In this document: piece after piece, positions 1-6,365 of the stretch
Position numbering within the stretch: position 1 is the stretch's first letter
Layout of the letters: each line of letters starts with the position of its first letter
Source of the DNA: an uncultured Clostridia bacterium
GTDB lineage: Bacteria; Bacillota; Clostridia; Christensenellales; Aristaeellaceae
Assembly (NCBI GenBank): GCA_946187775.1
Contig: CAMHSI010000011.1
Coordinates: forward strand, 1-35,850
DNA: 35,850 nt
Direction of reading: 5' to 3'
The notes under the pieces: model-generated
Seen by the model: the letters and a program-made list of their open reading frames with translations, nothing else
Database searches by the model: none
What the model was told of the DNA's origin: nothing
Made by a program: the position numbers and the translations under genes

Positions 1-54
1 CGTGAAGGCGGCCGTACGGTTGGTTCCGGCGTTGTGGCCAAGGTCATTGAGTAA
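1..54 (+). CDS. tuf: Elongation factor Tu, 3' end only (partial)
   Basis: The first 17 codons read REGGRTVGSGVVAKVIE and stop at TAA. This is the conserved C-terminal strand of bacterial EF-Tu (domain III), the GTPase that brings aminoacyl-tRNA to the ribosome. Only the tail lies in the window, so nothing can be said about the GTPase domain or the start. A strong intrinsic terminator follows within 20 nt, so this is the end of its transcription unit. Confidence 0.93.
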   Translation, partial: REGGRTVGSGVVAKVIE

Positions 55-71
55 TTACAACGTGTCTTTCC

Positions 72-106
72 GGAACGCTCCCCTGTTCGGGAGCGTTCCT
101 TCTATT
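72..106 (+). terminator. Intrinsic terminator after tuf
   Basis: An 11-bp perfect GC-rich stem (72-82 with 89-99, loop CTGTTC) is followed by a short T-rich stretch TTCTATT. It sits 17 nt behind the tuf stop codon. The T-tract is weak, so some read-through into the following small gene is possible; no separate promoter for that gene is evident. Confidence 0.8.
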
Positions 107-125
107 ATGCTTGGGAGGCTTTCCT

Positions 126-365
126 ATGTATCACTACCAGTGCAGGGGCACCTGCTCCACTTCCATTGACCTGGAAATCCGCGACGGGATTATCACCTAC
201 TGCAAAATCAATAATGGCTGCCGCGGAAATACCGCCGGCGTCGCCCGGCTGGCCGTCGGCCGCAGGGCGGACGAAGTGGCGGAAGAGCTGGCAGGCATTC
301 CCTGCCGGGGCGATACCTCCTGCCCGGATCAGCTTTCCAGGGCGATCCGCTCCTATCATGACTGA
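126..365 (+). CDS. Small stand-alone TSCPD-domain protein
   Basis: A 79-residue protein that is essentially one TSCPD domain, named after the motif seen at residues 64-68 (DTSCPDQL region). It resembles the uncharacterised TIGR03905 family; the same domain occurs at the C-terminus of some ribonucleotide reductases, but the function of the stand-alone form is not known. Cysteines lie at 6, 10, 26, 32, 60 and 66, so metal binding is plausible. The ATG at 126 is preferred because GGGAGG (113-118) lies about 7 nt upstream; a TTG at 111 overlaps that site. The gene sits between the tuf terminator and the DEAD-box helicase, with only 23 nt to the latter, so the two are probably co-transcribed. Confidence 0.82.
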   Translation: MYHYQCRGTCSTSIDLEIRDGIITYCKINNGCRGNTAGVARLAVGRRADEVAEELAGIPCRGDTSCPDQLSRAIRSYHD

Positions 366-388
366 ACCACCCGAAAGGAGATTTCCCT

Positions 389-1570
389 TTGTCCAAGGAA
401 CAACCAACACCGGTCACCTTTGAGTCCATGGATCTTTCCTCTGAAATCCTCAAAGCTGTCCGGGCCATGGGCTTTCAGGAGCCCTCCACCGTCCAGGCCC
501 GCACCATTCCGCTGATGATGTCCGGCACGGACATCAACGCCATCGCCCCCACGGGAACCGGTAAGACCTGCGCCTTCGGCATCCCCATGCTGGAATATGT
601 CCAGCTGAAGGACAGCCGGATCCAGGAAGTGGTTCTTGCCCCCACCCGGGAGCTGGCCCTGCAGATCGGCGAGGAACTGACCCGGCTGGCAAAGTACATC
701 AACGGCGTACGCATTGCCGTCATCTACGGAGGCCAGTCCATTTCGAAACAGATTTCCGCCCTGAAGCGCAATCCCCAGATCGTCATCGCCACCCCCGGCC
801 GTATGCTGGATCATATGCAGCGGGGAAATATCCGCCTGGACGCGGTGCACACCATGGTACTCGATGAGGCGGACGAAATGCTGAACATGGGATTTGTCAA
901 GGACGTGACAAAGATCATTGAGGCCACTCCCACCGAGCGCCAGCTGGTGCTTTTCTCCGCCACCACCAACCAGGATGTGCTGACCATCGCCTGGAAGTAC
1001 CAGCACGACCCGGTGGAAATTACCGTGGAGGCCACAAAGGAAGACCGGCCCCAGATCACCCAGTACGTCATTGCCACCGAGCCGGACCAGAAAACCAATC
1101 ACCTGCTGTACCTGCTCGATGCCGATGTGTACCAGCGGGTCATGATTTTCTGCAACACCAAATTCATGACCGACAAGCTCACCCGCCAGCTCTGCCGGGA
1201 GGGCTACAATGCCCAGTGCCTCCACGGGGATATTCCCCAGGCGAAGCGCAACGTGGTCATGAATGATTTCAAGCGGGGCAAGTTCCCGATCCTGGTCTCC
1301 ACGGATGTGGCCGCCCGCGGCATCGACGTGGATGACGTGGAAGCGGTCATCAATTACGACCTGCCCAACGAGAACGAGTACTACCTGCACCGCATCGGCC
1401 GCACCGGCCGGGCGCACAAGCACGGCGTCAGTTTCTCCCTGGTCACCTTCCGGGAAAGCGTGCGCATGGATGAAATCCTGAAGTACATGCTGACGGCACC
1501 CACCCCCCTGCACTTCCAGGATGAGATTCTCTGCCGGGAGGACGGCACCCCCTTCTTCGAGAACATCTGA
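389..1570 (+). CDS. DEAD-box ATP-dependent RNA helicase
   Basis: This 393-residue protein is a minimal two-RecA-domain SF2 helicase that unwinds or remodels RNA duplexes using ATP. Visible motifs in order: Q motif region with Q36, motif I APTGTGKT 53-60, Ia PTREL 85-89, Ib TPGR 135-138, II DEAD 159-162, III SAT 190-192, then STDVAARGID (V) and HRIGRTGR (VI) in the second domain. Motif I has PTG where most family members have QTG. It stops about 40 residues after motif VI, so there is no basic or RNA-binding C-terminal tail as in CshA or DbpA. Start: TTG at 389 is used because AAAGGAG (374-380) is 8 nt upstream and no in-frame ATG is nearby. A terminator follows directly. Its exact role (mRNA decay, ribosome assembly, cold adaptation) cannot be read from sequence. 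Confidence 0.93.
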   Translation: MSKEQPTPVTFESMDLSSEILKAVRAMGFQEPSTVQARTIPLMMSGTDINAIAPTGTGKTCAFGIPMLEYVQLKDSRIQEVVLAPTRELALQIGEELTRLAKYINGVRIAVIYGGQSISKQISALKRNPQIVIATPGRMLDHMQRGNIRLDAVHTMVLDEADEMLNMGFVKDVTKIIEATPTERQLVLFSATTNQDVLTIAWKYQHDPVEITVEATKEDRPQITQYVIATEPDQKTNHLLYLLDADVYQRVMIFCNTKFMTDKLTRQLCREGYNAQCLHGDIPQAKRNVVMNDFKRGKFPILVSTDVAARGIDVDDVEAVINYDLPNENEYYLHRIGRTGRAHKHGVSFSLVTFRESVRMDEILKYMLTAPTPLHFQDEILCREDGTPFFENI

Positions 1571-1574
1571 CCGC

Positions 1575-1610
1575 AAAAAAGGATCGGCCCGGCCGATCCT
1601 TTCTTTTTTT
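1575..1610 (+). terminator. Intrinsic terminator after the DEAD-box helicase
   Basis: Stem GGATCGGC/GCCGATCC (1581-1588 with 1592-1599, loop CCG) followed by TTTCTTTTTTT. A run of six A (1575-1580) precedes the stem, so it could also work from the opposite strand as a back-up terminator for the convergent zinc-ribbon gene. Confidence 0.92.
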
Positions 1611-1655
1611 CCTGAAAACACAAGCCCGGAAGAGAATGCTCTCTTCCGGGCTTGT
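1611..1655 (-). terminator. Hairpin terminating the convergent zinc-ribbon transcript
   Basis: A 16-bp perfect inverted repeat (1620-1635 with 1640-1655, loop of 4) lies 13 nt beyond the stop codon of the minus-strand gene. Read on the minus strand it is followed by TTTTC. It is directly adjacent to the plus-strand terminator, as expected between convergent units. Confidence 0.75.
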
Positions 1656-1668
1656 TTGCGGCCTCCGA

Positions 1669-1947
1669 TTATCCGCGGCGAGCGGCAAAGCACTCGCTGC
1701 AGTATACGGGACGATCCTCTCTGGGTTCGAAGGGAACCTGAGTGGGCTTTCCGCATTCGGCGCAGATCGCATCATGCATCTCGCGCGGACCGCCGGCTGC
1801 GCGGCTGGCTTTGCGTGCCTGACGGCAAGCCTTGCAGCGGGTGGGCTCGTTCTGGAATCCTTTCTCGGCATAGAATTCCTGTTCACCGGCAGTGAAAACG
1901 AACTCAGCGCCACAGTCCTTGCATACCAGCGTTTTGTCTTCGTACAT
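1669..1947 (-). CDS. Double zinc-ribbon protein with CxxC-x17-CxxC domain
   Basis: A 92-residue protein made of two zinc-ribbon modules. The first has C9, C12, C38 and C41 (C-x2-C-x25-C-x2-C) and resembles the zinc-ribbon family that includes PF13451. The second has C62, C65, C83 and C86 with exactly 17 residues between pairs, the signature of the CxxC-x17-CxxC domain family. Arg/Lys-rich segments between the modules suggest nucleic-acid or ribosome contact, but no function is established. The start ATG is 10 nt downstream of GGGGG (1958-1962), a modest ribosome binding site. It is the only gene behind the strong promoter at 2197-2225 and the structured RNA at about 1968-2190, so its expression may depend on that RNA. 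Confidence 0.85.
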   Translation of the reverse strand: MYEDKTLVCKDCGAEFVFTAGEQEFYAEKGFQNEPTRCKACRQARKASRAAGGPREMHDAICAECGKPTQVPFEPREDRPVYCSECFAARRG

Positions 1948-1967
1948 GGTTAGGCAACCCCCATAAT

Positions 1968-2190
1968 GTTGATAGGCGAATCACTTCGGCTGACCTGGTT
2001 TTTGACCCCACACACGCCGTCCGGACATTTGCTCTGCGCCTTGGCGCCCTCACGCCTGCCTCTCGGGATTGCTCCCGGACGGACTTACATCTAGACCGCA
2101 CCATGCTCCCCGCCGCTTTGGGCGGATTACGTGGACCGTTTTGCCTGCGACTGGCTTCGGCTTGCAACCACAGACCCGAAGAATTCAACC
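1968..2190 (-). ncRNA. Candidate structured RNA / long structured leader, unassigned
   Basis: This 223-nt stretch has no plausible reading frame on the transcribed strand but folds extensively. A closing stem joins 5' and 3' ends (2185-2189 with 1968-1972; 2176-2181 with 1984-1989). Inside are a perfect 8-bp helix CCGTCCGG/CCGGACGG (2075-2082 with 2017-2024), a 5-bp hairpin CCGCC/GGCGG (2110-2114 with 2121-2125), a GCAA-tetraloop hairpin at 2064-2077 that competes with the 8-bp helix, and a possible pairing 2131-2134 with 2168-2171. The predicted transcription start from the promoter at 2197-2225 coincides with the 5' end of the closing stem, and the 3' end lies 5 nt before the ribosome binding site of the zinc-ribbon gene. 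I could not match it to RNase P, SRP, 6S, tmRNA or common riboswitches. Size and complexity recall the raiA-type RNAs of Firmicutes, but I cannot confirm that. Confidence 0.6.
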
Positions 2191-2196
2191 GGCGAC

Positions 2197-2225
2197 ATTA
2201 TAACGAACGCATTTTTAATATACAA
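2197..2225 (-). promoter_or_regulatory. Sigma-A promoter of the structured RNA and zinc-ribbon gene
   Basis: On the minus strand: -35 TTGTAT (2220-2225), 17-bp spacer, perfect -10 TATAAT (2197-2202). The start point would be near 2190, exactly at the 5' end of the predicted closing stem of the RNA. AT-rich DNA lies upstream. Confidence 0.82.
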
Positions 2226-2229
2226 TACT

Positions 2230-2261
2230 TTTTTCCTGTTTTTGGTAAAAGACAGGAAAAA
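2230..2261. repeat. AT-rich inverted repeat between araD and the RNA promoter
   Basis: Perfect 10-bp arms TTTTTCCTGT (2230-2239) and ACAGGAAAAA (2252-2261), loop of 12. It lies between the araD stop codon and the -35 box of the RNA promoter. On the minus strand it is not followed by a T run, so it is a poor terminator for araD; a regulator-binding site is an alternative. The rest of 2203-2294 shows nothing else. Confidence 0.5.
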
Positions 2262-2294
2262 TGCAAGCGGCTCCGTTCCCGATTCAGGCCCTTC

Positions 2295-3002
2295 TCAGTC
2301 CTTTTTCTGGCCGTAATAGGCGTTGGGACCGTGCTTGCGCATGAAGTGTTTTTCCTTCACGTACTCGGGAAGGCATTCCCGGGTCTGGGCCATGGGAAGC
2401 GCTTCCGTATGCCAGGCCATCATGGCTACCTCCTCCAGCACCACCGCGTTGTGCACTGCTTCCATGGCATCCTTGCCCCAGGCAAAGGGACCGTGATGCC
2501 GGGCCAGCGCACAGGGAACATGCATCGGGTTCAGCCCGTTTTCCTCGAAATGGGCGGCGATCACCCGGCCGGTTTCCAGCTCATACGCGGATTCCACTTC
2601 TTCCTTCGTCAGGTCCCGGCAACAGGGAATGTTGCCGTAAATGTAGTCCGCATGGGTGGTTCCGTAGGCCGGAATATCCCTTCCGCTCTGGGCCCAGATG
2701 GTTGCCCACCGGGAATGGGTATGCACCACGCCCCCGATGGAAGGGAACCTTTTGTACAGTTCCGCGTGGGTGGGGGTATCCGAGGAAGGATTCAGCTTTC
2801 CCTCCACCTTGTTCCCCTCCAGGTCGATGACCACCATGTCCTCCGGTTTCAGCTCGTCATAGGGAACGCCGCTGGGCTTGATGACGAAAAGCCCCTTTTC
2901 CCGGTCGATACCGGACACGTTTCCCCAGGTGAAGGTCACCAGATGGTACGCCGGCAGCAGCATGTTCGCTTCGTAGACCTGTTGTTTCAGTTCCTTCAGC
3001 AT
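2295..3002 (-). CDS. araD: L-ribulose-5-phosphate 4-epimerase-like aldolase
   Basis: A 235-residue class II aldolase-fold protein of the AraD/UlaF/SgbE group, which interconverts L-ribulose 5-phosphate and D-xylulose 5-phosphate with a divalent metal. Visible family features: GNVSG 27-31, KPSG 42-45, SSDTPTH 73-79, metal-binding HTH at 94-96 and a further histidine at 169/170, and the D119-Y120 and YY 229-230 region matching the catalytic Asp and Tyr of E. coli AraD. Length equals the family norm (about 231). Start ATG is 3 nt after the clpC stop; its ribosome binding site GAGGAGGAG is formed by the last Glu codons of clpC, so translation is probably coupled. No araA or araB lies nearby, so the pathway (arabinose or ascorbate-type) cannot be decided here. 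Confidence 0.9.
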   Translation of the reverse strand: MLKELKQQVYEANMLLPAYHLVTFTWGNVSGIDREKGLFVIKPSGVPYDELKPEDMVVIDLEGNKVEGKLNPSSDTPTHAELYKRFPSIGGVVHTHSRWATIWAQSGRDIPAYGTTHADYIYGNIPCCRDLTKEEVESAYELETGRVIAAHFEENGLNPMHVPCALARHHGPFAWGKDAMEAVHNAVVLEEVAMMAWHTEALPMAQTRECLPEYVKEKHFMRKHGPNAYYGQKKD

Positions 3003-3005
3003 TTT

Positions 3006-5789
3006 TTACTCCTCCTCTGTCGTTGTGGTTTCCCCGGCCGACTCCTCCCCTGCAGGGGTTGGATCCTTCTGTTCCGTTTCCTTCTGTTCCGCTTCCTGCG
3101 GCGCGCAGTCCAGGACAATCTGCCCGTCCCGGACAGTCAGCTTCACCGCTTGGCCGAGGCTGATCCGCCCCTGGAGCAGCTCCTCGCTCAGGGTATCCTC
3201 CACCGTGCGCTGAATCAGCCTGCGCAGCGGCCGGGCGCCGAATTTCGGATCATATCCGTCCTCCGCCAGCTTCCGCGTCACCTGTTCATCCCACAGCAGC
3301 CGGATTTCCTGCTCCTCCAGCCGTTCCGCCACCTGCCTGAGCATCATGTCCGTGATCCGGCGGATCTCCTCCTCCGTGAGCGTATGGAAGACGATGATCT
3401 CATCCACCCGGTTGATAAATTCCGGACGGAAGGTTTCCTTCACTTCCTTCATCACGGAGTCCTTCATGGCTTCATAGTCCCGGGCCTCGTCCTTCCGGGC
3501 GGATCCGAAGCCCATGGCCCGTCCGGTTCCCTTCAGGCTGGCGCCCGCGTTGGAAGTCATCACCACGATGGTGTTCTTGAAGCTGACGGTCCTGCCCGTG
3601 TTATCCGTCAGCCGGCCGTCCTCGAGGATCTGCAGCAGGACGTTGAATACGTCCGGATGCGCCTTCTCGATTTCGTCCAGCAGCACCACGCTGTAAGGCT
3701 TCCGCCGCACCGCTTCGGTAAGCTCGCCGCCCTCCTCGTATCCGACGTATCCGGGCGGTGAACCCATCAGGCGGGACACCGTGTGCTTCTCCATGAATTC
3801 GCTCATGTCCAGGCGGATCACGGCGTCTTCATCCCCGAACATCGCTTCACCCAGCGCGCGGCACAGCTCCGTCTTGCCGACGCCCGTGGGTCCCAGGAAG
3901 ATGAAGCTGCCGATGGGCCGTTTCGGATCCTTCAGGCCGGCCCGGGCCCGGCGGATTGCCCTGGATACAGCGCTTACCGCTTCCTCCTGCCCGATCAGCC
4001 GCTGGTGCAGGGTTTCCTCCAGGCGGATCAGCCGCTGGGCTTCCTGCTCCGTCATCCGGCTCACGGGAATTCCCGTCCACTGGGAAACCACCTGGGCGAT
4101 ATCCTCTTCCGTCACCACGTCCCTGGCGGTGGTCTGGGCGCGGCTCCATTCGGCCCGCTTTTCCTCAATTTCCCGGTTCAGGCTCCGCTCCTGGTCCCGC
4201 AGGGCGGCGGCTTTCTCGAAGTCCTGGTGGGAAACGGCTTCCTTCTTTTCAATCTGTATCGCTTCCAGGCGCTTCTCCTGCTCCCGGACGTCCAGGGGCG
4301 CCGTGCAGGCCTGGATGCGCACCCGGCTGGCCGCCTCATCCATCAGGTCAATGGCCTTGTCCGGCAGGAACCTGTCCGGAATATACCGGTCCGAAAGCTT
4401 CACCGCGGCCGACAGGGCCTCATCGGTGATGCGCACTTTGTGATGCGCCTCGTACCGGTCCCGCAGGCCGAAGAGAATGGACAGGGTTTCCTCCGCCGTG
4501 GGCTCGCCCACGTTCACCGGCTGGAACCGGCGCTCCAGGGCCGCGTCCTTCTCAATGTGCTTCCTGTATTCATCCAGGGTGGTGGCGCCGATGCACTGGA
4601 TTTCTCCCCGGCTCAGGGCGGGCTTGAGGATATTGGCAGCATCCAGGCTGCCCTCGGATCCGCCGGCGCCGATGATGGTGTGGATCTCATCGATGAACAG
4701 CAGCACGTTTCCCGCCTTGTGGAGCTCATCCATCACATTCTTCAGCCGCTCTTCAAACTCGCCCCGGTATTTTGTTCCGGCCACCAAGCTGCCCATATCC
4801 AGGCTCAGCACCCGCTTCCCCCGCAGCAGCTCAGGCACGTTGCCCTGCACAATCCGCTGGGCCAGGCCTTCCGCCACGGCGCTTTTGCCGACGCCGGGCT
4901 CGCCGATGAGCACCGGGTTGTTCTTCGTGCGCCGGATCAGGATCTGGATAATCCGCTGGATTTCCTTTTCCCGGCCGATGACCGGGTCCAGCTCGTTCTT
5001 TTCCGCCGCGGCGGTCAGGTCCCGGCTGAATTTGTCCAGCAGGCTCTTGCTCTCCTGGTTGTTACCGCTGGGACGGCTGCGCACCTGGGCAAAAATGCCG
5101 GGAATCGGCCGCATGGGATTCTCGTTTTCCGCGTTCTCCCGCATCTGGCGGAGCAGCTGCTCCCGGGCTGCGGAAAGATCCACCCCGGCCCGGCGCAGCA
5201 GGGCGCCGGCCACGCCGTCGTCATTCCCCAGCAGCGCCAGCCACAGGTGCTCCACCGTGACATAATTCTGCCCCAGCTTCCGGGATTCCATCATGCTGGT
5301 TTCCAGGGTTTTCTTCGCCCGGGGGCTCAGCTCGATGCGGGCGCCGGCGGTGGTTCCCTCCGGCTCGTTCAGGGCGGCGATTTCCTTTTTCAGCTCCTCC
5401 GTCACAGACTCAAAGCTCATCCGGGAAGACACCGCCTCCGGAACGGAAGCGTTGCTTTTCAGCAGGGCCAGCAGGATATGCTCCGTTCCAACATAGGGCT
5501 GCTGCAGCTCCGCGGCAATCCGCTGGGCCAGGGCAAGGGTCTGCTGGGCTTTCTGGGTAAAACGGCCGAAAATGGGCATCGAAAATTCCTTTCTGTTTTC
5601 ATTGCTTTCAGCTGTGGACCGAATGGCGTTGAGAACCGTGTTGATCAGGCTGTTCACGCCGCCCTTCATCAGGTCGGCGTTCATCCGGCTCATGCAGTCC
5701 GCGCACAGGTGCCGGACCGAGGTTTCTTCGCCATTCACCACAGATACGGTAAAGTTTGCTTCGTTGACGTGGCACTCTTCACACAGCAT
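3006..5789 (-). CDS. clpC: ClpC-type AAA+ unfoldase with N-terminal McsA-like zinc finger
   Basis: A 927-residue Clp/Hsp100 ATPase that unfolds proteins for ClpP. Residues 1-70 are not part of normal ClpC: C3, C6, C29 and C32 form an McsA-like zinc finger followed by a linker. From M71 the protein is standard ClpC: double Clp-N repeat about 75-215, Walker A1 GEPGVGKS 296-303, Walker B1 LLFIDEIH 363-370, UVR-like coiled segment about 510-550, Walker A2 GPTGVGKT 633-640, Walker B2 VVLLDEIE 701-708, a ClpP-docking loop candidate MGF 759-761, and a Glu/Thr-rich acidic tail. AAAGGA lies 7-8 nt before the codon for M71 (ATG at 5577-5579), so a conventional ClpC may also be made from the same gene. 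Start at 5789 follows GAAGGGG. It lies between ctsR and araD; mcsB, usually adjacent in Bacilli, is absent from the window. Confidence 0.92.
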   Translation of the reverse strand: MLCEECHVNEANFTVSVVNGEETSVRHLCADCMSRMNADLMKGGVNSLINTVLNAIRSTAESNENRKEFSMPIFGRFTQKAQQTLALAQRIAAELQQPYVGTEHILLALLKSNASVPEAVSSRMSFESVTEELKKEIAALNEPEGTTAGARIELSPRAKKTLETSMMESRKLGQNYVTVEHLWLALLGNDDGVAGALLRRAGVDLSAAREQLLRQMRENAENENPMRPIPGIFAQVRSRPSGNNQESKSLLDKFSRDLTAAAEKNELDPVIGREKEIQRIIQILIRRTKNNPVLIGEPGVGKSAVAEGLAQRIVQGNVPELLRGKRVLSLDMGSLVAGTKYRGEFEERLKNVMDELHKAGNVLLFIDEIHTIIGAGGSEGSLDAANILKPALSRGEIQCIGATTLDEYRKHIEKDAALERRFQPVNVGEPTAEETLSILFGLRDRYEAHHKVRITDEALSAAVKLSDRYIPDRFLPDKAIDLMDEAASRVRIQACTAPLDVREQEKRLEAIQIEKKEAVSHQDFEKAAALRDQERSLNREIEEKRAEWSRAQTTARDVVTEEDIAQVVSQWTGIPVSRMTEQEAQRLIRLEETLHQRLIGQEEAVSAVSRAIRRARAGLKDPKRPIGSFIFLGPTGVGKTELCRALGEAMFGDEDAVIRLDMSEFMEKHTVSRLMGSPPGYVGYEEGGELTEAVRRKPYSVVLLDEIEKAHPDVFNVLLQILEDGRLTDNTGRTVSFKNTIVVMTSNAGASLKGTGRAMGFGSARKDEARDYEAMKDSVMKEVKETFRPEFINRVDEIIVFHTLTEEEIRRITDMMLRQVAERLEEQEIRLLWDEQVTRKLAEDGYDPKFGARPLRRLIQRTVEDTLSEELLQGRISLGQAVKLTVRDGQIVLDCAPQEAEQKETEQKDPTPAGEESAGETTTTEEE
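5577..5594 (-). promoter_or_regulatory. Possible internal translation start inside the clpC fusion gene
   Basis: On the minus strand AGAAAGGA is followed 7 nt later by ATG (5577-5579), in frame, encoding [13 protein letters not shown], the usual N-terminus of ClpC proteins. It would give a 857-residue ClpC without the zinc finger. Inference from sequence only. Confidence 0.55.
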
Positions 5790-5810
5790 GGGCGTTCATC
5801 CCCTTCTCTC

Positions 5811-6281
5811 TTATTTTCCGTTCCGCGCCGCCACGGTCATCAGCATGGATTTCATCATGCGGGCCCGCAGCGCGTCCTTCATGGAATCCGGCACCGGGAT
5901 CCCCAGGGCCCGGCTGCTGAGGGCGGCGGCCATCAGGGAGGCTTCATCCGGGGTAACGATCCGCTGCTCCTTCAGCTGGCTGATGAGCCTTGCGCATTCA
6001 TTTTCCCCCAGGGAATCCCCGATCCGTTCGTTCACCAGGTACATCAGCCGCTGGGATCCGGATTCCACCACCCGCACAATCCGGATGTACCCGCCGCCGC
6101 CTCTCCGGCTTTCCGTCAGGTACCCGTGATCCGGGGAAAACCGGGTCGCCAGCACGTAGTTGATCTGGCTCGGGGCGCAGCCGAAGTATTCCGCAAGTTC
6201 GTTCCGCTTCAGCTCCACCTCCGTGGATTCCTCGTTCAGCATGGTTTTGATAAAGCTTTCGATTGAATCACTTAACCTCAT
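5811..6281 (-). CDS. ctsR: Transcriptional repressor of class III stress genes CtsR
   Basis: A 156-residue CtsR, the winged-helix repressor that senses heat and protein damage in Firmicutes and controls clp genes. The hallmark glycine-rich wing RRGGGGYIRI is at 59-68, preceded by the helix-turn-helix (about 25-50); the C-terminal part (about 80-156) is the dimerisation domain. The ATG at 6281 is chosen because GAGGGGG lies 10 nt upstream; an in-frame ATG at 6302 would place the start before that site and lacks its own. The gene heads the ctsR-clpC-araD operon; the clpC stop-to-start gap is 21 nt. A CtsR operator overlaps its own promoter, so it is autoregulated. No McsA/McsB pair is present to inactivate it by the Bacillus route. 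Confidence 0.93.
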   Translation of the reverse strand: MRLSDSIESFIKTMLNEESTEVELKRNELAEYFGCAPSQINYVLATRFSPDHGYLTESRRGGGGYIRIVRVVESGSQRLMYLVNERIGDSLGENECARLISQLKEQRIVTPDEASLMAAALSSRALGIPVPDSMKDALRARMMKSMLMTVAARNGK

Positions 6282-6314
6282 TTTTTCATGACCCCCTCGC
6301 ATGTCAAAGCGTCA

Positions 6315-6331
6315 TCTGACTTTCTTTGACC
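6315..6331 (-). promoter_or_regulatory. CtsR operator (tandem heptad)
   Basis: On the minus strand the sequence is GGTCAAA-GAA-AGTCAGA, matching the known CtsR box (A/G)GTCAAA-NAN-(A/G)GTCAAA except for one base in the second heptad. It lies 5 bp downstream of the -10 box, over the start point, where bound repressor blocks RNA polymerase. A further TGTCAAA half-site in opposite orientation is at 6302-6308. Confidence 0.85.
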
Positions 6332-6336
6332 TACGA

Positions 6337-6365
6337 AGTATACCATACTCTTTTCCTTTTTTCAA
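6337..6365 (-). promoter_or_regulatory. Sigma-A promoter of the ctsR-clpC-araD operon
   Basis: Minus strand: -35 TTGAAA (6360-6365), 17-bp spacer, -10 TATACT (6337-6342). The -35 box overlaps the stop codon of the upstream serine hydrolase gene. Start point near 6330, inside the CtsR operator. Confidence 0.85.

Noticed and set aside
1968-2190. Assignment of the structured RNA to RNase P, SRP RNA, 6S RNA, tmRNA, cobalamin, TPP or SAM riboswitch
   Set aside because: None of the characteristic conserved segments of those families could be found; an assignment would be a guess.
2230-2261. AT-rich inverted repeat as the araD terminator
   Set aside because: On the minus strand the stem is followed by AAG and not by a T run; it is reported only as a repeat.
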